Position numbers and translations under genes: made by a program. Positions 25,778-37,800 of a stretch of DNA of 64,000 nucleotides are shown here, in pieces. Origin of the DNA: Chthoniobacterales bacterium (lineage in GTDB: Bacteria > Verrucomicrobiota > Verrucomicrobiia > Chthoniobacterales > Terrimicrobiaceae); assembly GCA_014879575.1 (NCBI GenBank), contig JACSRU010000139.1:1-64000 (forward strand). The letters run 5' to 3'. Each line of letters begins with the position of its first letter. The stretch's first letter is position 1. The notes under the pieces were generated by a model. The model had not been told where the DNA came from and made no database searches. It saw only the letters and a list, made by a program, of their open reading frames with translations.

Positions 25778-27555
25778 GAATACGTCTGGTAGGGTTGATC
25801 GCAGGCCGGCGCCTTGTTCGAGGCATCGGCGACGGAAAGGCGCAGGGATTGGGGCTGGAAGATCACATTGTGCAGATTGGACTTCATCGCCACCGGACGC
25901 TTGATGATTTCGATCAGATTATCGGGTGAGATTTTCCCAAAAGTTCCCTGCACCCGCTCCACGAGTTTCTCATAGCGTCCGGGGCCGGAAATCAGCACGG
26001 CATCCTTGACCGGCTGGCTGAGGCGCTCATGCCATTCCCCGGGGCCGAAGGTTTCAAAGGTGTTCGGAGTCGCGGCGATGCCCAGGGCCGAGGGACCTTT
26101 GCCATCGGAGATGAGATAATAATACTCGCAGGTGCGGGGACTTTCCCGCATGAGGTGCTCCACGTCTTCCAGCGTATCGCAGGTTTCCAGCGATTGCCGG
26201 ATGAGCAGGCTCATCGGAATCCCGTCCCACGCTCCCTCTCCACGTCCGCCCATTTCCCCAATAGCCACCTGCTTTTCATTCATGCCCGTCACCGAGCCAA
26301 TGAAGGCGACATAGCCGACTGTGACAAAGCGATTCACACCCGGGCGCGAAACCGCCATGACTGTCGCGTGATCCTGCAAGCCAACCCCCACCATGTAGTC
26401 GAGCACACGCGCATGGAGCAATTCTCCTCCGACCGTGGCAGCCCCCATCAATGCCACGCCACTGCAATGGAAAAACTCCGGGAAAATATTCGCCGCCTGA
26501 ATCAAATCCAGTGGCACGCCGGATCCGTCGGCGATCCCCCGCATTTCCTCGAAGTAGGCGGACGCAATGAACGGCCGCTGCCGTTCCACCAATTTGCGCG
26601 CCGCCGCCGGAAACCACTCGCCCTTTTTGAGGGAGTAGAGCAACCCGACGCCATAAACCAGGCGGTGACTCAGGCGTCGAACCTCATCCGACACCAGACT
26701 TCCGTGTTGGTGCCCGATCTCGTAAGACGATCCCTGCAAGTGCATCTGAGCGCGACCGCCCTGCACAACCATCCACCCCGCGCCGGATTTCCGGAGCCCC
26801 TCGGCCCGGGAATACGTCGTGAAGCCTGCCAATGCCCCCAGGATTCTGACCCCCTCGGCAATGCCACCCACAAGCTCTTCGGCGGGAACGGTCACCGCTG
26901 CGAACCCGGGCAACGGAGGCTCTTCCTTCGGCGCAGGAGCAAACCGCACGCGCATTTTGTTGATGGCAATCCCGCCTTCCACTGGCACCGCGTCGGCATT
27001 GAGCCAGAGCGATCCTTTGGAGGTGCGAATTTTCCAAAGCAACCCGCCCTCCCCCCACCGGACGCCCGTCACGAGAGGATGCAATGCCACGCTCATCAGG
27101 AGTCGCTTGCCAATGTCCGCCTTCGGAAGCTGTCCCCCCAACTCGCGCAGTGCCTCCACGAGGGGCGAATAGTCCGGGTGAGCGGCTTGAAAAGCCTGCT
27201 GCCTGGGGAGCGAGGCGAGCTGCAGGGAATCCTCCGAAGCCCAAAGCCGTAGCGGCGAAAGTTCCTGTCCCGGGATGTCCATTTCGACCGCCACCTGAGG
27301 GCCGTATCTCGCGATGAGAAAATGTCCGGCTTTCGCTTTTCCATCCCCGGTGTTTTCGACGTGGAGGATCCGTCCCTCCGAAAGGTCCGGCCAGCGGCCC
27401 TGCGCCAGGTGACTCGTGAGCGAGTCATACCGATGCCACAACATCCACGATGCCCCGCCCCAGTTCAGGAGCAGCAGGATCAACAGCCCGAAGACAATCC
27501 GGGAGAGTGGTCGGAAAAGCGATTTTCCGCGCGGGGAATTCGGGTCAGACGTCAT
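25741..27555 (-). CDS. C45-type (acyl-CoA:6-APA acyltransferase-like) Ntn hydrolase family protein
   Basis: GSSYEIGHQHG and FHCSGVALMGAATVGGELLHARVLDY around the candidate nucleophile Cys; N-terminal TM. Confidence 0.75.
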   Translation of the reverse strand: MTSDPNSPRGKSLFRPLSRIVFGLLILLLLNWGGASWMLWHRYDSLTSHLAQGRWPDLSEGRILHVENTGDGKAKAGHFLIARYGPQVAVEMDIPGQELSPLRLWASEDSLQLASLPRQQAFQAAHPDYSPLVEALRELGGQLPKADIGKRLLMSVALHPLVTGVRWGEGGLLWKIRTSKGSLWLNADAVPVEGGIAINKMRVRFAPAPKEEPPLPGFAAVTVPAEELVGGIAEGVRILGALAGFTTYSRAEGLRKSGAGWMVVQGGRAQMHLQGSSYEIGHQHGSLVSDEVRRLSHRLVYGVGLLYSLKKGEWFPAAARKLVERQRPFIASAYFEEMRGIADGSGVPLDLIQAANIFPEFFHCSGVALMGAATVGGELLHARVLDYMVGVGLQDHATVMAVSRPGVNRFVTVGYVAFIGSVTGMNEKQVAIGEMGGRGEGAWDGIPMSLLIRQSLETCDTLEDVEHLMRESPRTCEYYYLISDGKGPSALGIAATPNTFETFGPGEWHERLSQPVKDAVLISGPGRYEKLVERVQGTFGKISPDNLIEIIKRPVAMKSNLHNVIFQPQSLRLSVADASNKAPACDQPYQTYSWDALFSAAPSL

Positions 27556-27607
27556 GCTTGGAAAAGGGAGGCTGGAGCCCGCCCGCATTGCGGAACCCGT
27601 TGATCGG

Positions 27608-30029
<2,422 letters not shown>

Positions 30030-30038
<9 letters not shown>

Positions 30039-30551
30039 GTTATGATTCCTCCGGCCAAACGCCCTGCGTGGCGTGCTGGAAAGTGGGTGCGGTGGCTCAC
30101 CCGCCTCCGAGGAGACAACCGTTGGGAAACACCCCCTCAGCGAAGGATAATGAATGCGCAGGCCGGGGTTCGCGCGCAGCCAGCCGGGATCGCCGTTGTC
30201 ATCCACAAAAGCCACGCCGATGGGCAGATCGAGCTGCTCGTTGGCCAGCAGCATCATTTCCTCGCGCGCCTTGTCGTGCATCGCGATCCATTCCTCCTTG
30301 AGGGCGAAGGGGTCGAGCTTGCGTGCCTGGATTTCCTCCAGTTTTACCGGGTCGATTTTCGCGAAGCGGATCACCATTTTGAGCAGCGAGAGCGGATTGA
30401 AGCCGGGGTCCTTCCCGCAGGCCGCCCACATGATGGCTTCGAGCGAATAGCGGCGCCCCAGCTCGATAATGTCCACATAATCGCGCGTCTCCGTGCGGGC
30501 GGAAAGCGCAAGTGCCTTGTTCGTGGCCATGTCGAAGTCCGTTAAAGGCAT
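30030..30551 (-). pseudogene. truncated AbiEii/AbiGii-like nucleotidyltransferase C-terminal remnant
   Basis: TDFDMATNKALALSARTETRDYVDI resembles the AbiEii family C-terminal region; no catalytic GSxxxD nucleotidyltransferase segment. Confidence 0.5.
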
Positions 30552-30811
30552 CGCTGCAAATCCTGTGCGGCCTTCCAGGCTTTTTTGTCGCCGTAATCGC
30601 GGAGGTGCTCGATCACGAGCGGCAGGTCGTCCCGGTAGCGCACGCGCGCCTCGGGGTGGCGAAACCAGAAGCAGCCGCGAAACGTGCGCACGAGTTCCTC
30701 CGCCTTCTCCACCAGTTCGGGAGACGCGGGAATCCGTTCCGCCGTTGTGTCCGTGTCCTGCATCGCGCTCTCAGTGTGTCGGAAAACTCGTCCGAAAGCA
30801 AGCCATTGCAA
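30542..30811 (-). CDS. small hypothetical protein, putative partner of the AbiEii-like gene
   Basis: RGCFWFRHPEARVRYRDDLPLVIEHLRDYGDKKAWKAAQDLQRCL; stop overlaps start of the AbiEii-like ORF. Confidence 0.5.
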   Translation of the reverse strand: MQWLAFGRVFRHTESAMQDTDTTAERIPASPELVEKAEELVRTFRGCFWFRHPEARVRYRDDLPLVIEHLRDYGDKKAWKAAQDLQRCL

Positions 30812-30825
30812 ACAACGGCAACACG

Positions 30826-30930
30826 TTCACCCCCCAATCCTGACGATCTCCATTTCGCGGGGGGGGCGAACGCATGAATCCCCCCCGACACCCGGCCAAA
30901 GCCCTCGACTTTATTCTTCACTCACGCCCC
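30826..30930. repeat. direct repeat copy B
   Basis: Matches copy A over about 105 bp with a few substitutions and homopolymer-length changes. Confidence 0.95.
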
Positions 30931-30970
30931 GGGGTGGGGTTTTATTTTTCTTACATTTCTAACATCATCC

Positions 30971-31135
30971 GTTAGAATTGCCGGAAATCATCTCTACATC
31001 GTGCATCCTGGCACGCACGAGTTCCCGCTGGACGAGACGATCACGGCGGTGACGCTGGCAGGCGCCCTCGCCATTCTTGAAAGGAAGCCCGGCGATGAGG
31101 CCGCCCGCAAATTGCGGTTCTTCGGACCGGGTTGA
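30971..31135 (+). pseudogene. start-less C-terminal fragment, possibly of a DUF4143-type AAA ATPase
   Basis: VRIAGNHLYIVHPGTHEFPLDETITAVTLAGALAILERKPGDEAARKLRFFGPG*; open frame without start codon, upstream runs into repeat B. Confidence 0.4.
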
Positions 31136-31191
31136 TGGAGGAGAGACGGAGAATTGGTTCGAAAAAAGGTGTGCAAGGTGAGGGGAGGCAC

Positions 31192-32274
31192 CTACTCCCG
31201 AGGCAGGAATTTTCCCGTGTATTCGTGCAGCAGCTTTTCCATGGGGGCATTCTGTATCAGACCATAGAGGCAGTTGAGGGTATCGCGGGTCATTTCCTCG
31301 ATTGGACATTGGAAGGCGGAGATGCGCCCCCTCCATTCGTCGGATTCCAGCTCGTTGAGGATGATGATTTCCATGCAATCCGTGGCGCGGGATTTCTTCG
31401 CTTCCTTCAGATACCCGGCCGCCGTGAGGATGCCGTAGCTGATGAGAGCGGTGGGCCGTGTGGAGGCATCCTGTTCCTGCAATTGATGAAAGAGTTTTCG
31501 TCCGGTATCCTCCGCGGTGAGCATTCGAAAGAAGCCGGCCTGCTCTGCATCCTCTCCTTCCAGCAGGTAAGCCAGCCGCAGACCGCGTTCGATGTTGATG
31601 CCGAGGGCGTCGGTCGGGTTGCGCCCATGGGTGAGAAGAATTCTCCGATGCCCCTGGCGCAGGAGGGTGCTCGCGGCGAGTGCGGCATGGGAACCATAAT
31701 CAATCAGAAACGAAGGGGTGAGTTGGGCGGTTTCATTGCGCCCGATGGCCACCACTGGAACACGCCGGGAGAGGAGCGGGATCATGTCGGTGGGGAAGGC
31801 GGGTCCGTGAAGAATGAGGCCCGCCAATCCTGAAAACTGCGAAAGAATCGAATCATTCGTCCAGCGGATGTTCGAGTTGTGAAAAGCAATGGACATGAGG
31901 CTGTCGCCATGAGCATGCAGGTGTCGGGAAATTTCCCGCGCAACCCGCAGGCCATTGCTGGAAGTCAGGTCGGGACCGGTGGACACCACTCCAATGATTC
32001 GGTCGTTTGGAACAGCCGAGCTGCTCACAAAGCGCCCGCTTCCCTGGACGGCTTTCAGCAAGCCCATTTCCTCAAGGTGCTGGATGGCTTGACGGATAGT
32101 AGTGCGGCTGGTTTGGTATTGGACGGCCAGATCCGATTCGGTTGGAATGCGTGCGTTTGGCCGCCAAGTTCCCTGCCGGATATTGTTGAGAAAATCGTCC
32201 TGAAGCCGTTTCTTCAACCCCCGTTTCGACGCAAGCAGGGGAGCGGGCGGCAGGGTGGTTCCTTGGAGCGGCAT
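31192..32274 (-). CDS. GntR-type HTH regulator with LacI-like periplasmic-binding sensor domain (AraR-like architecture)
   Basis: wHTH RIPTESDLAVQYQTSRTTIRQAIQHLEEMGLLKAVQGSGRFV followed by IIGVVSTGPDLTSSNGLRVAREISRHL. Confidence 0.88.
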   Translation of the reverse strand: MPLQGTTLPPAPLLASKRGLKKRLQDDFLNNIRQGTWRPNARIPTESDLAVQYQTSRTTIRQAIQHLEEMGLLKAVQGSGRFVSSSAVPNDRIIGVVSTGPDLTSSNGLRVAREISRHLHAHGDSLMSIAFHNSNIRWTNDSILSQFSGLAGLILHGPAFPTDMIPLLSRRVPVVAIGRNETAQLTPSFLIDYGSHAALAASTLLRQGHRRILLTHGRNPTDALGINIERGLRLAYLLEGEDAEQAGFFRMLTAEDTGRKLFHQLQEQDASTRPTALISYGILTAAGYLKEAKKSRATDCMEIIILNELESDEWRGRISAFQCPIEEMTRDTLNCLYGLIQNAPMEKLLHEYTGKFLPRE

Positions 32275-32332
32275 AGTTCAATGAATTTGTTATCAGAGAG
32301 AGACGAATTGCACAACAAAATCAATTGACTCA

Positions 32333-32350
32333 TTAGATGTATACATCTAA
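32333..32350. promoter_or_regulatory. perfect 18-bp palindromic operator candidate
   Basis: TTAGATGTATACATCTAA between the divergent regulator and the pseudopilin gene. Confidence 0.8.
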
Positions 32351-32381
32351 ACAAATGTGGTCCCTTTCCAAAAAAAAAGTC

Positions 32382-33095
32382 ATGTGCGTGAAGCGTCTTC
32401 CCGAGAGCAGGGCCACCAAGAGCCACGGTGGCTTTACGATGCTGGAGATGTTGGTGGTTTTGGCTATCCTGACAATTTTGGGTGCCTTGCTGTTTGGCTC
32501 TTTCCGAAAAGGTTTGGAGGCATCAAAGAGGTCGGCCTGTCTGTCGAACTTGCGAAATTTTGGAGTGGCGGTGTTTTCTTATGCCAACGACCACTCTGGC
32601 GAGCTGCCGATGGATGAGGCGTTGCGGAATCCGTCAAATCCTCTGGGAGGTCGGGTGCGGTGGCGTGAATTGTTGGCCCCTTACATCGGGTTTGACTACA
32701 CGAGGGCCAGTCAGCCGGAGGCGATCCGACACAGTTTGTTCGCGTGCCCGGCGGAGACGGAATCGGTGAATTGCTACGCGATGAATGTGGACTTGAATCA
32801 TCGTCTGTATGGCGAGGCCGCGCGCGTCAAGCAGGTGGCGTTGCATAACGCGCCGACCTATGTGTTGCTGTGTGATTCCTACAAGACCGAGACGCTCTGG
32901 AATCAGACGGGAAAAATTCTCGATTGGACCCAGCCAAACCGCAGGCACGGAGGGCATCCCAACTTCCTTTATGCCGACGGTCATGCGGCTCCCTTCATGG
33001 ATGAAATTTGTGCGCCGGCCGAAGCTCCCGCAGACAGGCGGGAAAGCTACAACAAAATGTTTTATGTCAACGGAATTCATCCTTCATCCCGGTAG
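32382..33095 (+). CDS. prepilin-type pseudopilin with H-X9-DG motif
   Basis: GGFTMLEMLVVLAILTILGALLFGSF type IV pilin-like N-terminus; RRHGGHPNFLYADGHA C-terminal motif; alternative start at 32337. Confidence 0.85.
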   Translation: MCVKRLPESRATKSHGGFTMLEMLVVLAILTILGALLFGSFRKGLEASKRSACLSNLRNFGVAVFSYANDHSGELPMDEALRNPSNPLGGRVRWRELLAPYIGFDYTRASQPEAIRHSLFACPAETESVNCYAMNVDLNHRLYGEAARVKQVALHNAPTYVLLCDSYKTETLWNQTGKILDWTQPNRRHGGHPNFLYADGHAAPFMDEICAPAEAPADRRESYNKMFYVNGIHPSSR

Positions 33096-33107
33096 GGAAA
33101 TCATTCC

Positions 33108-36100
33108 TTGAAGTGGTCCAAGGGAGCCGTCCTGATGATGATGGCACTGATGGGACCTCTCCCGGGCATTTTTGCGCAGGGGGTTGAAGCGTCGGGCACG
33201 ATCAAGGCTTGGCCGGACGATCTGCGTCCCTATTGGGTTCAGCCCACCCCGTTGTCCATACCCCGGGTGGCGAATCGGCAGGCGTTTTTTGAGCAGAAGG
33301 AGGGCGCGCCTCTTGCGCTCCGTTTTTTGGAACATGCGGAAAGCAAGGTGGCGTCCAATCTTCTCTTCCCGCTGGAAGCCGGGCTTCTGAATTTGGATTC
33401 CCGTCCGCCTGAAGTCCGCCTGGCCCGGGACGAGACGCACCTTTTGCTCCGGGTTCGAGTGGCTGCGGATCGGGCGGGCGACAATCAGGCCGGGGTCTGG
33501 CCGGCCCAGCCGGGGGAAAATTTTTATACGAAGGATTGGGTGATGTTGGCGGCGGCCGCAGACTCGCCACGGAATGTTCCGCAGCGGGCTTTTTTCTTTG
33601 ATCGGAACGGCAATCATTTGTTTCGGCAGAGCGACGGCGTCAAACCCCTGAGCACGGCACCAAAGGTCCCGGACATTGAAGTTTCGACCGCACAGGATGC
33701 CGGGGGCTGGACACTTCGGGCGGCGATTCCATTATCCGCGCTCGGAAACGAGGTTCGCGTGCCGGAAACGCTCGGCCTCAACGTTGCGAGAGTGTCCGTC
33801 GAACCCGGGCATCTGCCGCTGGCTTCGTCCTGGGCGGGGAGCTTCTTTTCTTCAATCCGCTTTCCGCTCTTCTCGCTCTCCGCCCTGCAAGCGGGAGCAA
33901 ACCCGATCCTCGGGGTTTCCTATGGCCGGGCGGTCTGGCCACCCCAGAACCAGGAGGACATCAAGGAATCGGAGATCCTTTGGCCGCGAGGACGGCAGTC
34001 CGCGCAACTAACGCTGCTTCACGGAGGTGCCCCGGGGCAAAGCGTCCGGGTGCAACATGAAATGCGGGCGGGAAAGACCGCTTCGGTCCTGCTGGATCGC
34101 GAGTTTCTGCTTTCGCCCGGGGTGAATGTGTTGCGCTGGGAATGGAACTCCGGCGACGGTTCGGATGAGTGCCATGAGATCAAGGTGGACGGTGCCCTGG
34201 TGGATCGCCGCACGCTGCCTTTCCTCCCCCGCCTCGAATCCTCGTTGGCGCGATTCGTCGTCTTTCCCGGCGAATACCTCAGCCTGCACGCCGACGTGGG
34301 AATGCTCCCGAACCCACAGACCGACATGGTCTTTGAACTTTCCGTTGTTCAGGATGGACGCGAGCTTCAGCACTGGCCCGTCGGCGTGGTCACGGAGCCG
34401 GAATTCGATCTGCACTGGAGTCCGGAACGGGCCGGGTTGGCACCAGGAAACTATCAGGTTCGGCTGACGGCCAAACGCAGCGGAAGCCTTTGGGCCGTGA
34501 GTCAACACGCATGGACTTATGCCGAGCACCCGGATACTCCGGCTCTTGAACAGAAAATTCCCCTCCGGAATGCTTCCTTTGGCCACCTGCCCGCTCCGTA
34601 TCCGGTTCGGAGCGGCATCCCTTTCCCGGCGGGTCGCTTGTTTGACAGTCAGCGGCTCCGGCTTGTGGATGAGAAAAACCGGGAGGTGCAAGCCGCCTTT
34701 CACGCGGTGGGATGGTGGCCACAGGACGGGTCCATCAAATGGGTGCACGGAGACTTCCTGTTTAATCCGGCCAGAAAATACCGAATCGTCATTTCTGAAA
34801 AGTCGCGCGAACCGATAAAGTCGGAGTTGCAGGTCACAGAGACCGACGAACAATTCCTCGTATCGACCGGTTCCATGACTGTGGCGTTTGGCAGGAACGG
34901 GTTTGACGGATTTCACAACCTGCACCTCGCCAACGGGGAGGCGTCCCCCTTTACCTCCGGCACCCCGGGGAATTTTTATGCGGTGGACGAAAATCAGGTC
35001 CGCTACGAATCTTCTCCAAAGACCGGGCGCACCGAGATCGAGGAACAGAATAGCGAGCGGGTGACGCTAAAGTTCACAGGACGATGCACGAATCCGACAG
35101 ATCACGGGGAAGTGCTGCGCTACATCCTTCGCATGGTTTTCCACCGGGGCCAAAGCTGGATCGATGTGCAGCACACCTTGATTGTCACCGCAAACACCCA
35201 ACTGGTCCGCTTCCGCGAGATCGCGCTTGATTTGGGAATCTGGCGTGGCGCTGAGGAACTCCTCCTTCCCGACCAGCCGCCACTGGCCCTTAAGGGAGAT
35301 TGTTCCATCCTGCAGCTTGATCCCGAAACACGAACCTGCGTCAGCGGGGAGGAGACGCTTTCCCTGTCATCCGATGCCCCGGCCACCTTCCGTTTTACCT
35401 CATCGAGAAGCGCGCTGGAACTCAATGTGCGCGACTTTTCAGAGATGGCACCCATGGAAATCCGCTATTCCCCCGTCCGGGGACTTTCGCTTCAGGTGTG
35501 GCCGGATCTCAATGCCCATCCCGCCATGACCCCGGAGGAAACGCCGCCGGAGGATCTCATCCGGTTGCCTTTCCTCCATCGCGGACCGTTCCTTGATTTT
35601 TCCGTTCCCTTCGCCTATCTCGCCAAATCGGAATCCCGCCAGCAGGAGGCCTACATGCTCTCCGGCATTCGCATGGCCAATGGCATGGGAGTCAGCCGCA
35701 CGCATGAATTCCAGTTGGTCTTTGGCGGCAAGTCTCCGGCGAAATCCTATTTCGCGCGCGCCCATGCCTGCGCAGACCCCGCATGGATGTGTGCGACCGA
35801 GGCCGTGGGTGGCCTCCCGATGGATCCCCGACAGGAAAACGAGACCCATCCCCTCGTGGCGGAGACGGAAAAGGCCCTGGATGCCGCCTTTGACTGGGAA
35901 GCGGCGCGTCTCAAAGCCACAACAAAGGGCAAATGGACCTGGGGCGCGATGCACAGCCAGTGGGACGACACCCGCCAGCGGTGGACGCTCTATCGCCCGT
36001 TCCGGAATTCCCACCACGGCAGCACCAAGGGATACTACTACCTCTTTGCGCGGAGCGGTGATCCGAAATACCTCGCATTTGGGGAGCGGGCCTCGAATTA

Positions 36101-37652
36101 CATCAACGAAATCGGTGCCGTCCATTACGCGGACTCCGACCTCGAGGCCCTGCCCTACTTTGGCAAGGCTGTGGGGGCCATGTGCGATTACAAGGGCTTC
36201 GTTCCCTGGCACAGCGGAAGCCGCTTCGATTACAATTCCTACGCGGATAATTTTCTGAGTTCTTATTATCTGACAGGCAATCCCCGCTCGCGGGATTTCC
36301 TGGAGGAGATGCACGATTTTCTCCTGACCGTGCGCCGCCGCAGCGGAGGACTTGGCCGGATGGGTGCCAGTCGGATGGAGACCGCCGCCTCGCTGTATGA
36401 GTTCACGCTGGATGGAAGGCTTTTGGGCTATCTGCACCGCAGTTTTCAGGATGGCAGGAATCAACAGACGAAGGAGGGGTTTATACCCGGTGGGAACGAG
36501 TTTTCTTTTTGGCTGGAATATTACCTGAACCTGACCCGAAATCCCGAGGCGCTGGACGTGCTGAAAAAGACGGTCACCGCCGACGCGCAAATTCCCTGGT
36601 GGTATGATCTGGAGGGGAAGACCTGGCAGCAGAACTGGGATCAATTGGCGTATGCCTACCGCCTTTGGTCCGACCCGAAGATACTCGAACAAGGAGCGCG
36701 CCGCCTGCGGGATGCCAACCTCAACAACATCTATCTCAACCCGGGACACCCCGATCACGGCAGTATGGCAGGTTACAACGTCACCTGGAGCTTCCTCTCC
36801 CACAAAATCCCGTCTTTCCTTTGGGCCTTGAAGCGGGCTCCCGAACTTCATTGGAAGAGTCCGCGCGAAACCCTCGTCAGTCTGAACCTTCAGGCACAAT
36901 GGACCACGTTGGCGGCCTTTCGCATTGATGAGCGCGCGCCCCTGCGTCTGCGCATTCGTGGCAGTCTTCCGCTTGGAAAGCCCTTGCAGTGGCGTGTGGT
37001 GAACTCCGCAGGACTGCTTCTCAAGGAGGGAACCATCGAGAAGCTCGACTGGACGCTCCTGCCCCTGGCCAACCCGCCGGTCGCTCCCGTGACCTACACG
37101 GCAGAGGTCCCGATTTCGGAGCCGGAGGAGCCGGTGTTCCTGCAAGTCAAGGGAGTGAAGGGCCCCTTGCGGTTTCTGCCGCCTTTGAGCAATGCCGCCA
37201 AGGAAGTCTATGCGGCCACGGCGGGGGATTGCCCACTTGTCACAGGCTCTTCGCGGGACACATCCCCCGGAGCGGGAGCACATTGGTTCGGCTACTCATT
37301 TGGAAATCGCCCGGTCTCCTTTCGGGTGCCCGCAGAAGGCCGGGCGATCTCGCTTGCCCTGCTCACCCCGGTCAGCGGTCCTTACCGGTATGTATTGAAA
37401 GACCCGGAGGGTAAGCCGGTTCAGACTCTTGCAGGCGTTTCCTCCAACAATCCAACAATCAACAAATTTTCAACAACCACCCTGGACGGCGTTCGCGGAC
37501 GGGATGTCACGGTCGAGGTGGCGGCGCACTCCCCGGTTTTTCTTGAGTTCGGCGCGGATATTCCGCCCTGGGTCTCCCTTTCTCCCGAAAGTTTCTTTCT
37601 GCCCGGAAAAACAGGCGGGAACACGGATGATTCCAAGTCGGGCACCCATTGA
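33108..37652 (+). CDS. secreted 1514-aa multidomain protein: CBM9-like N-terminus plus PcRGLX/YetA-like (PL26-like) lyase region
   Basis: Signal peptide; NASFGHLPAPYPVRSGIPFPAGRLFDSQRLRLVDEKNREVQAAFHAVGWWPQDGSIKWVHGDF resembles the PcRGLX/YetA N-terminal RIFT barrel; alpha/alpha-barrel-like region around SQWDDTRQRWTLYRPFRNSHHGSTKGYYYLF. Confidence 0.65.
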   Translation: MKWSKGAVLMMMALMGPLPGIFAQGVEASGTIKAWPDDLRPYWVQPTPLSIPRVANRQAFFEQKEGAPLALRFLEHAESKVASNLLFPLEAGLLNLDSRPPEVRLARDETHLLLRVRVAADRAGDNQAGVWPAQPGENFYTKDWVMLAAAADSPRNVPQRAFFFDRNGNHLFRQSDGVKPLSTAPKVPDIEVSTAQDAGGWTLRAAIPLSALGNEVRVPETLGLNVARVSVEPGHLPLASSWAGSFFSSIRFPLFSLSALQAGANPILGVSYGRAVWPPQNQEDIKESEILWPRGRQSAQLTLLHGGAPGQSVRVQHEMRAGKTASVLLDREFLLSPGVNVLRWEWNSGDGSDECHEIKVDGALVDRRTLPFLPRLESSLARFVVFPGEYLSLHADVGMLPNPQTDMVFELSVVQDGRELQHWPVGVVTEPEFDLHWSPERAGLAPGNYQVRLTAKRSGSLWAVSQHAWTYAEHPDTPALEQKIPLRNASFGHLPAPYPVRSGIPFPAGRLFDSQRLRLVDEKNREVQAAFHAVGWWPQDGSIKWVHGDFLFNPARKYRIVISEKSREPIKSELQVTETDEQFLVSTGSMTVAFGRNGFDGFHNLHLANGEASPFTSGTPGNFYAVDENQVRYESSPKTGRTEIEEQNSERVTLKFTGRCTNPTDHGEVLRYILRMVFHRGQSWIDVQHTLIVTANTQLVRFREIALDLGIWRGAEELLLPDQPPLALKGDCSILQLDPETRTCVSGEETLSLSSDAPATFRFTSSRSALELNVRDFSEMAPMEIRYSPVRGLSLQVWPDLNAHPAMTPEETPPEDLIRLPFLHRGPFLDFSVPFAYLAKSESRQQEAYMLSGIRMANGMGVSRTHEFQLVFGGKSPAKSYFARAHACADPAWMCATEAVGGLPMDPRQENETHPLVAETEKALDAAFDWEAARLKATTKGKWTWGAMHSQWDDTRQRWTLYRPFRNSHHGSTKGYYYLFARSGDPKYLAFGERASNYINEIGAVHYADSDLEALPYFGKAVGAMCDYKGFVPWHSGSRFDYNSYADNFLSSYYLTGNPRSRDFLEEMHDFLLTVRRRSGGLGRMGASRMETAASLYEFTLDGRLLGYLHRSFQDGRNQQTKEGFIPGGNEFSFWLEYYLNLTRNPEALDVLKKTVTADAQIPWWYDLEGKTWQQNWDQLAYAYRLWSDPKILEQGARRLRDANLNNIYLNPGHPDHGSMAGYNVTWSFLSHKIPSFLWALKRAPELHWKSPRETLVSLNLQAQWTTLAAFRIDERAPLRLRIRGSLPLGKPLQWRVVNSAGLLLKEGTIEKLDWTLLPLANPPVAPVTYTAEVPISEPEEPVFLQVKGVKGPLRFLPPLSNAAKEVYAATAGDCPLVTGSSRDTSPGAGAHWFGYSFGNRPVSFRVPAEGRAISLALLTPVSGPYRYVLKDPEGKPVQTLAGVSSNNPTINKFSTTTLDGVRGRDVTVEVAAHSPVFLEFGADIPPWVSLSPESFFLPGKTGGNTDDSKSGTH

Positions 37653-37800
37653 ACCGCCCAATCCCGCCAAGTTTCCTGTCTCTCTCCACCAAGTGCAAAA
37701 TCATGGACCGTATCTGCGTTTCTCAAAAAAGAAAAATCCATGAATTTTTTTATTGACATTGGTGCCGGAAAATCGCAAGTCTCGCTCAAGCACGAATCCC

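Noticed and set aside
25741-27555. Beta-lactam acyltransferase as a resistance or biosynthesis gene
   Set aside because: The C45 Ntn-hydrolase fold is widespread with diverse substrates; no beta-lactam pathway context in the window.
35439-37283. 614-aa antisense ORF opposite the PL26-like gene
   Set aside because: Same shadow-ORF pattern; the sense frame is continuous with signal peptide and domain-like structure.
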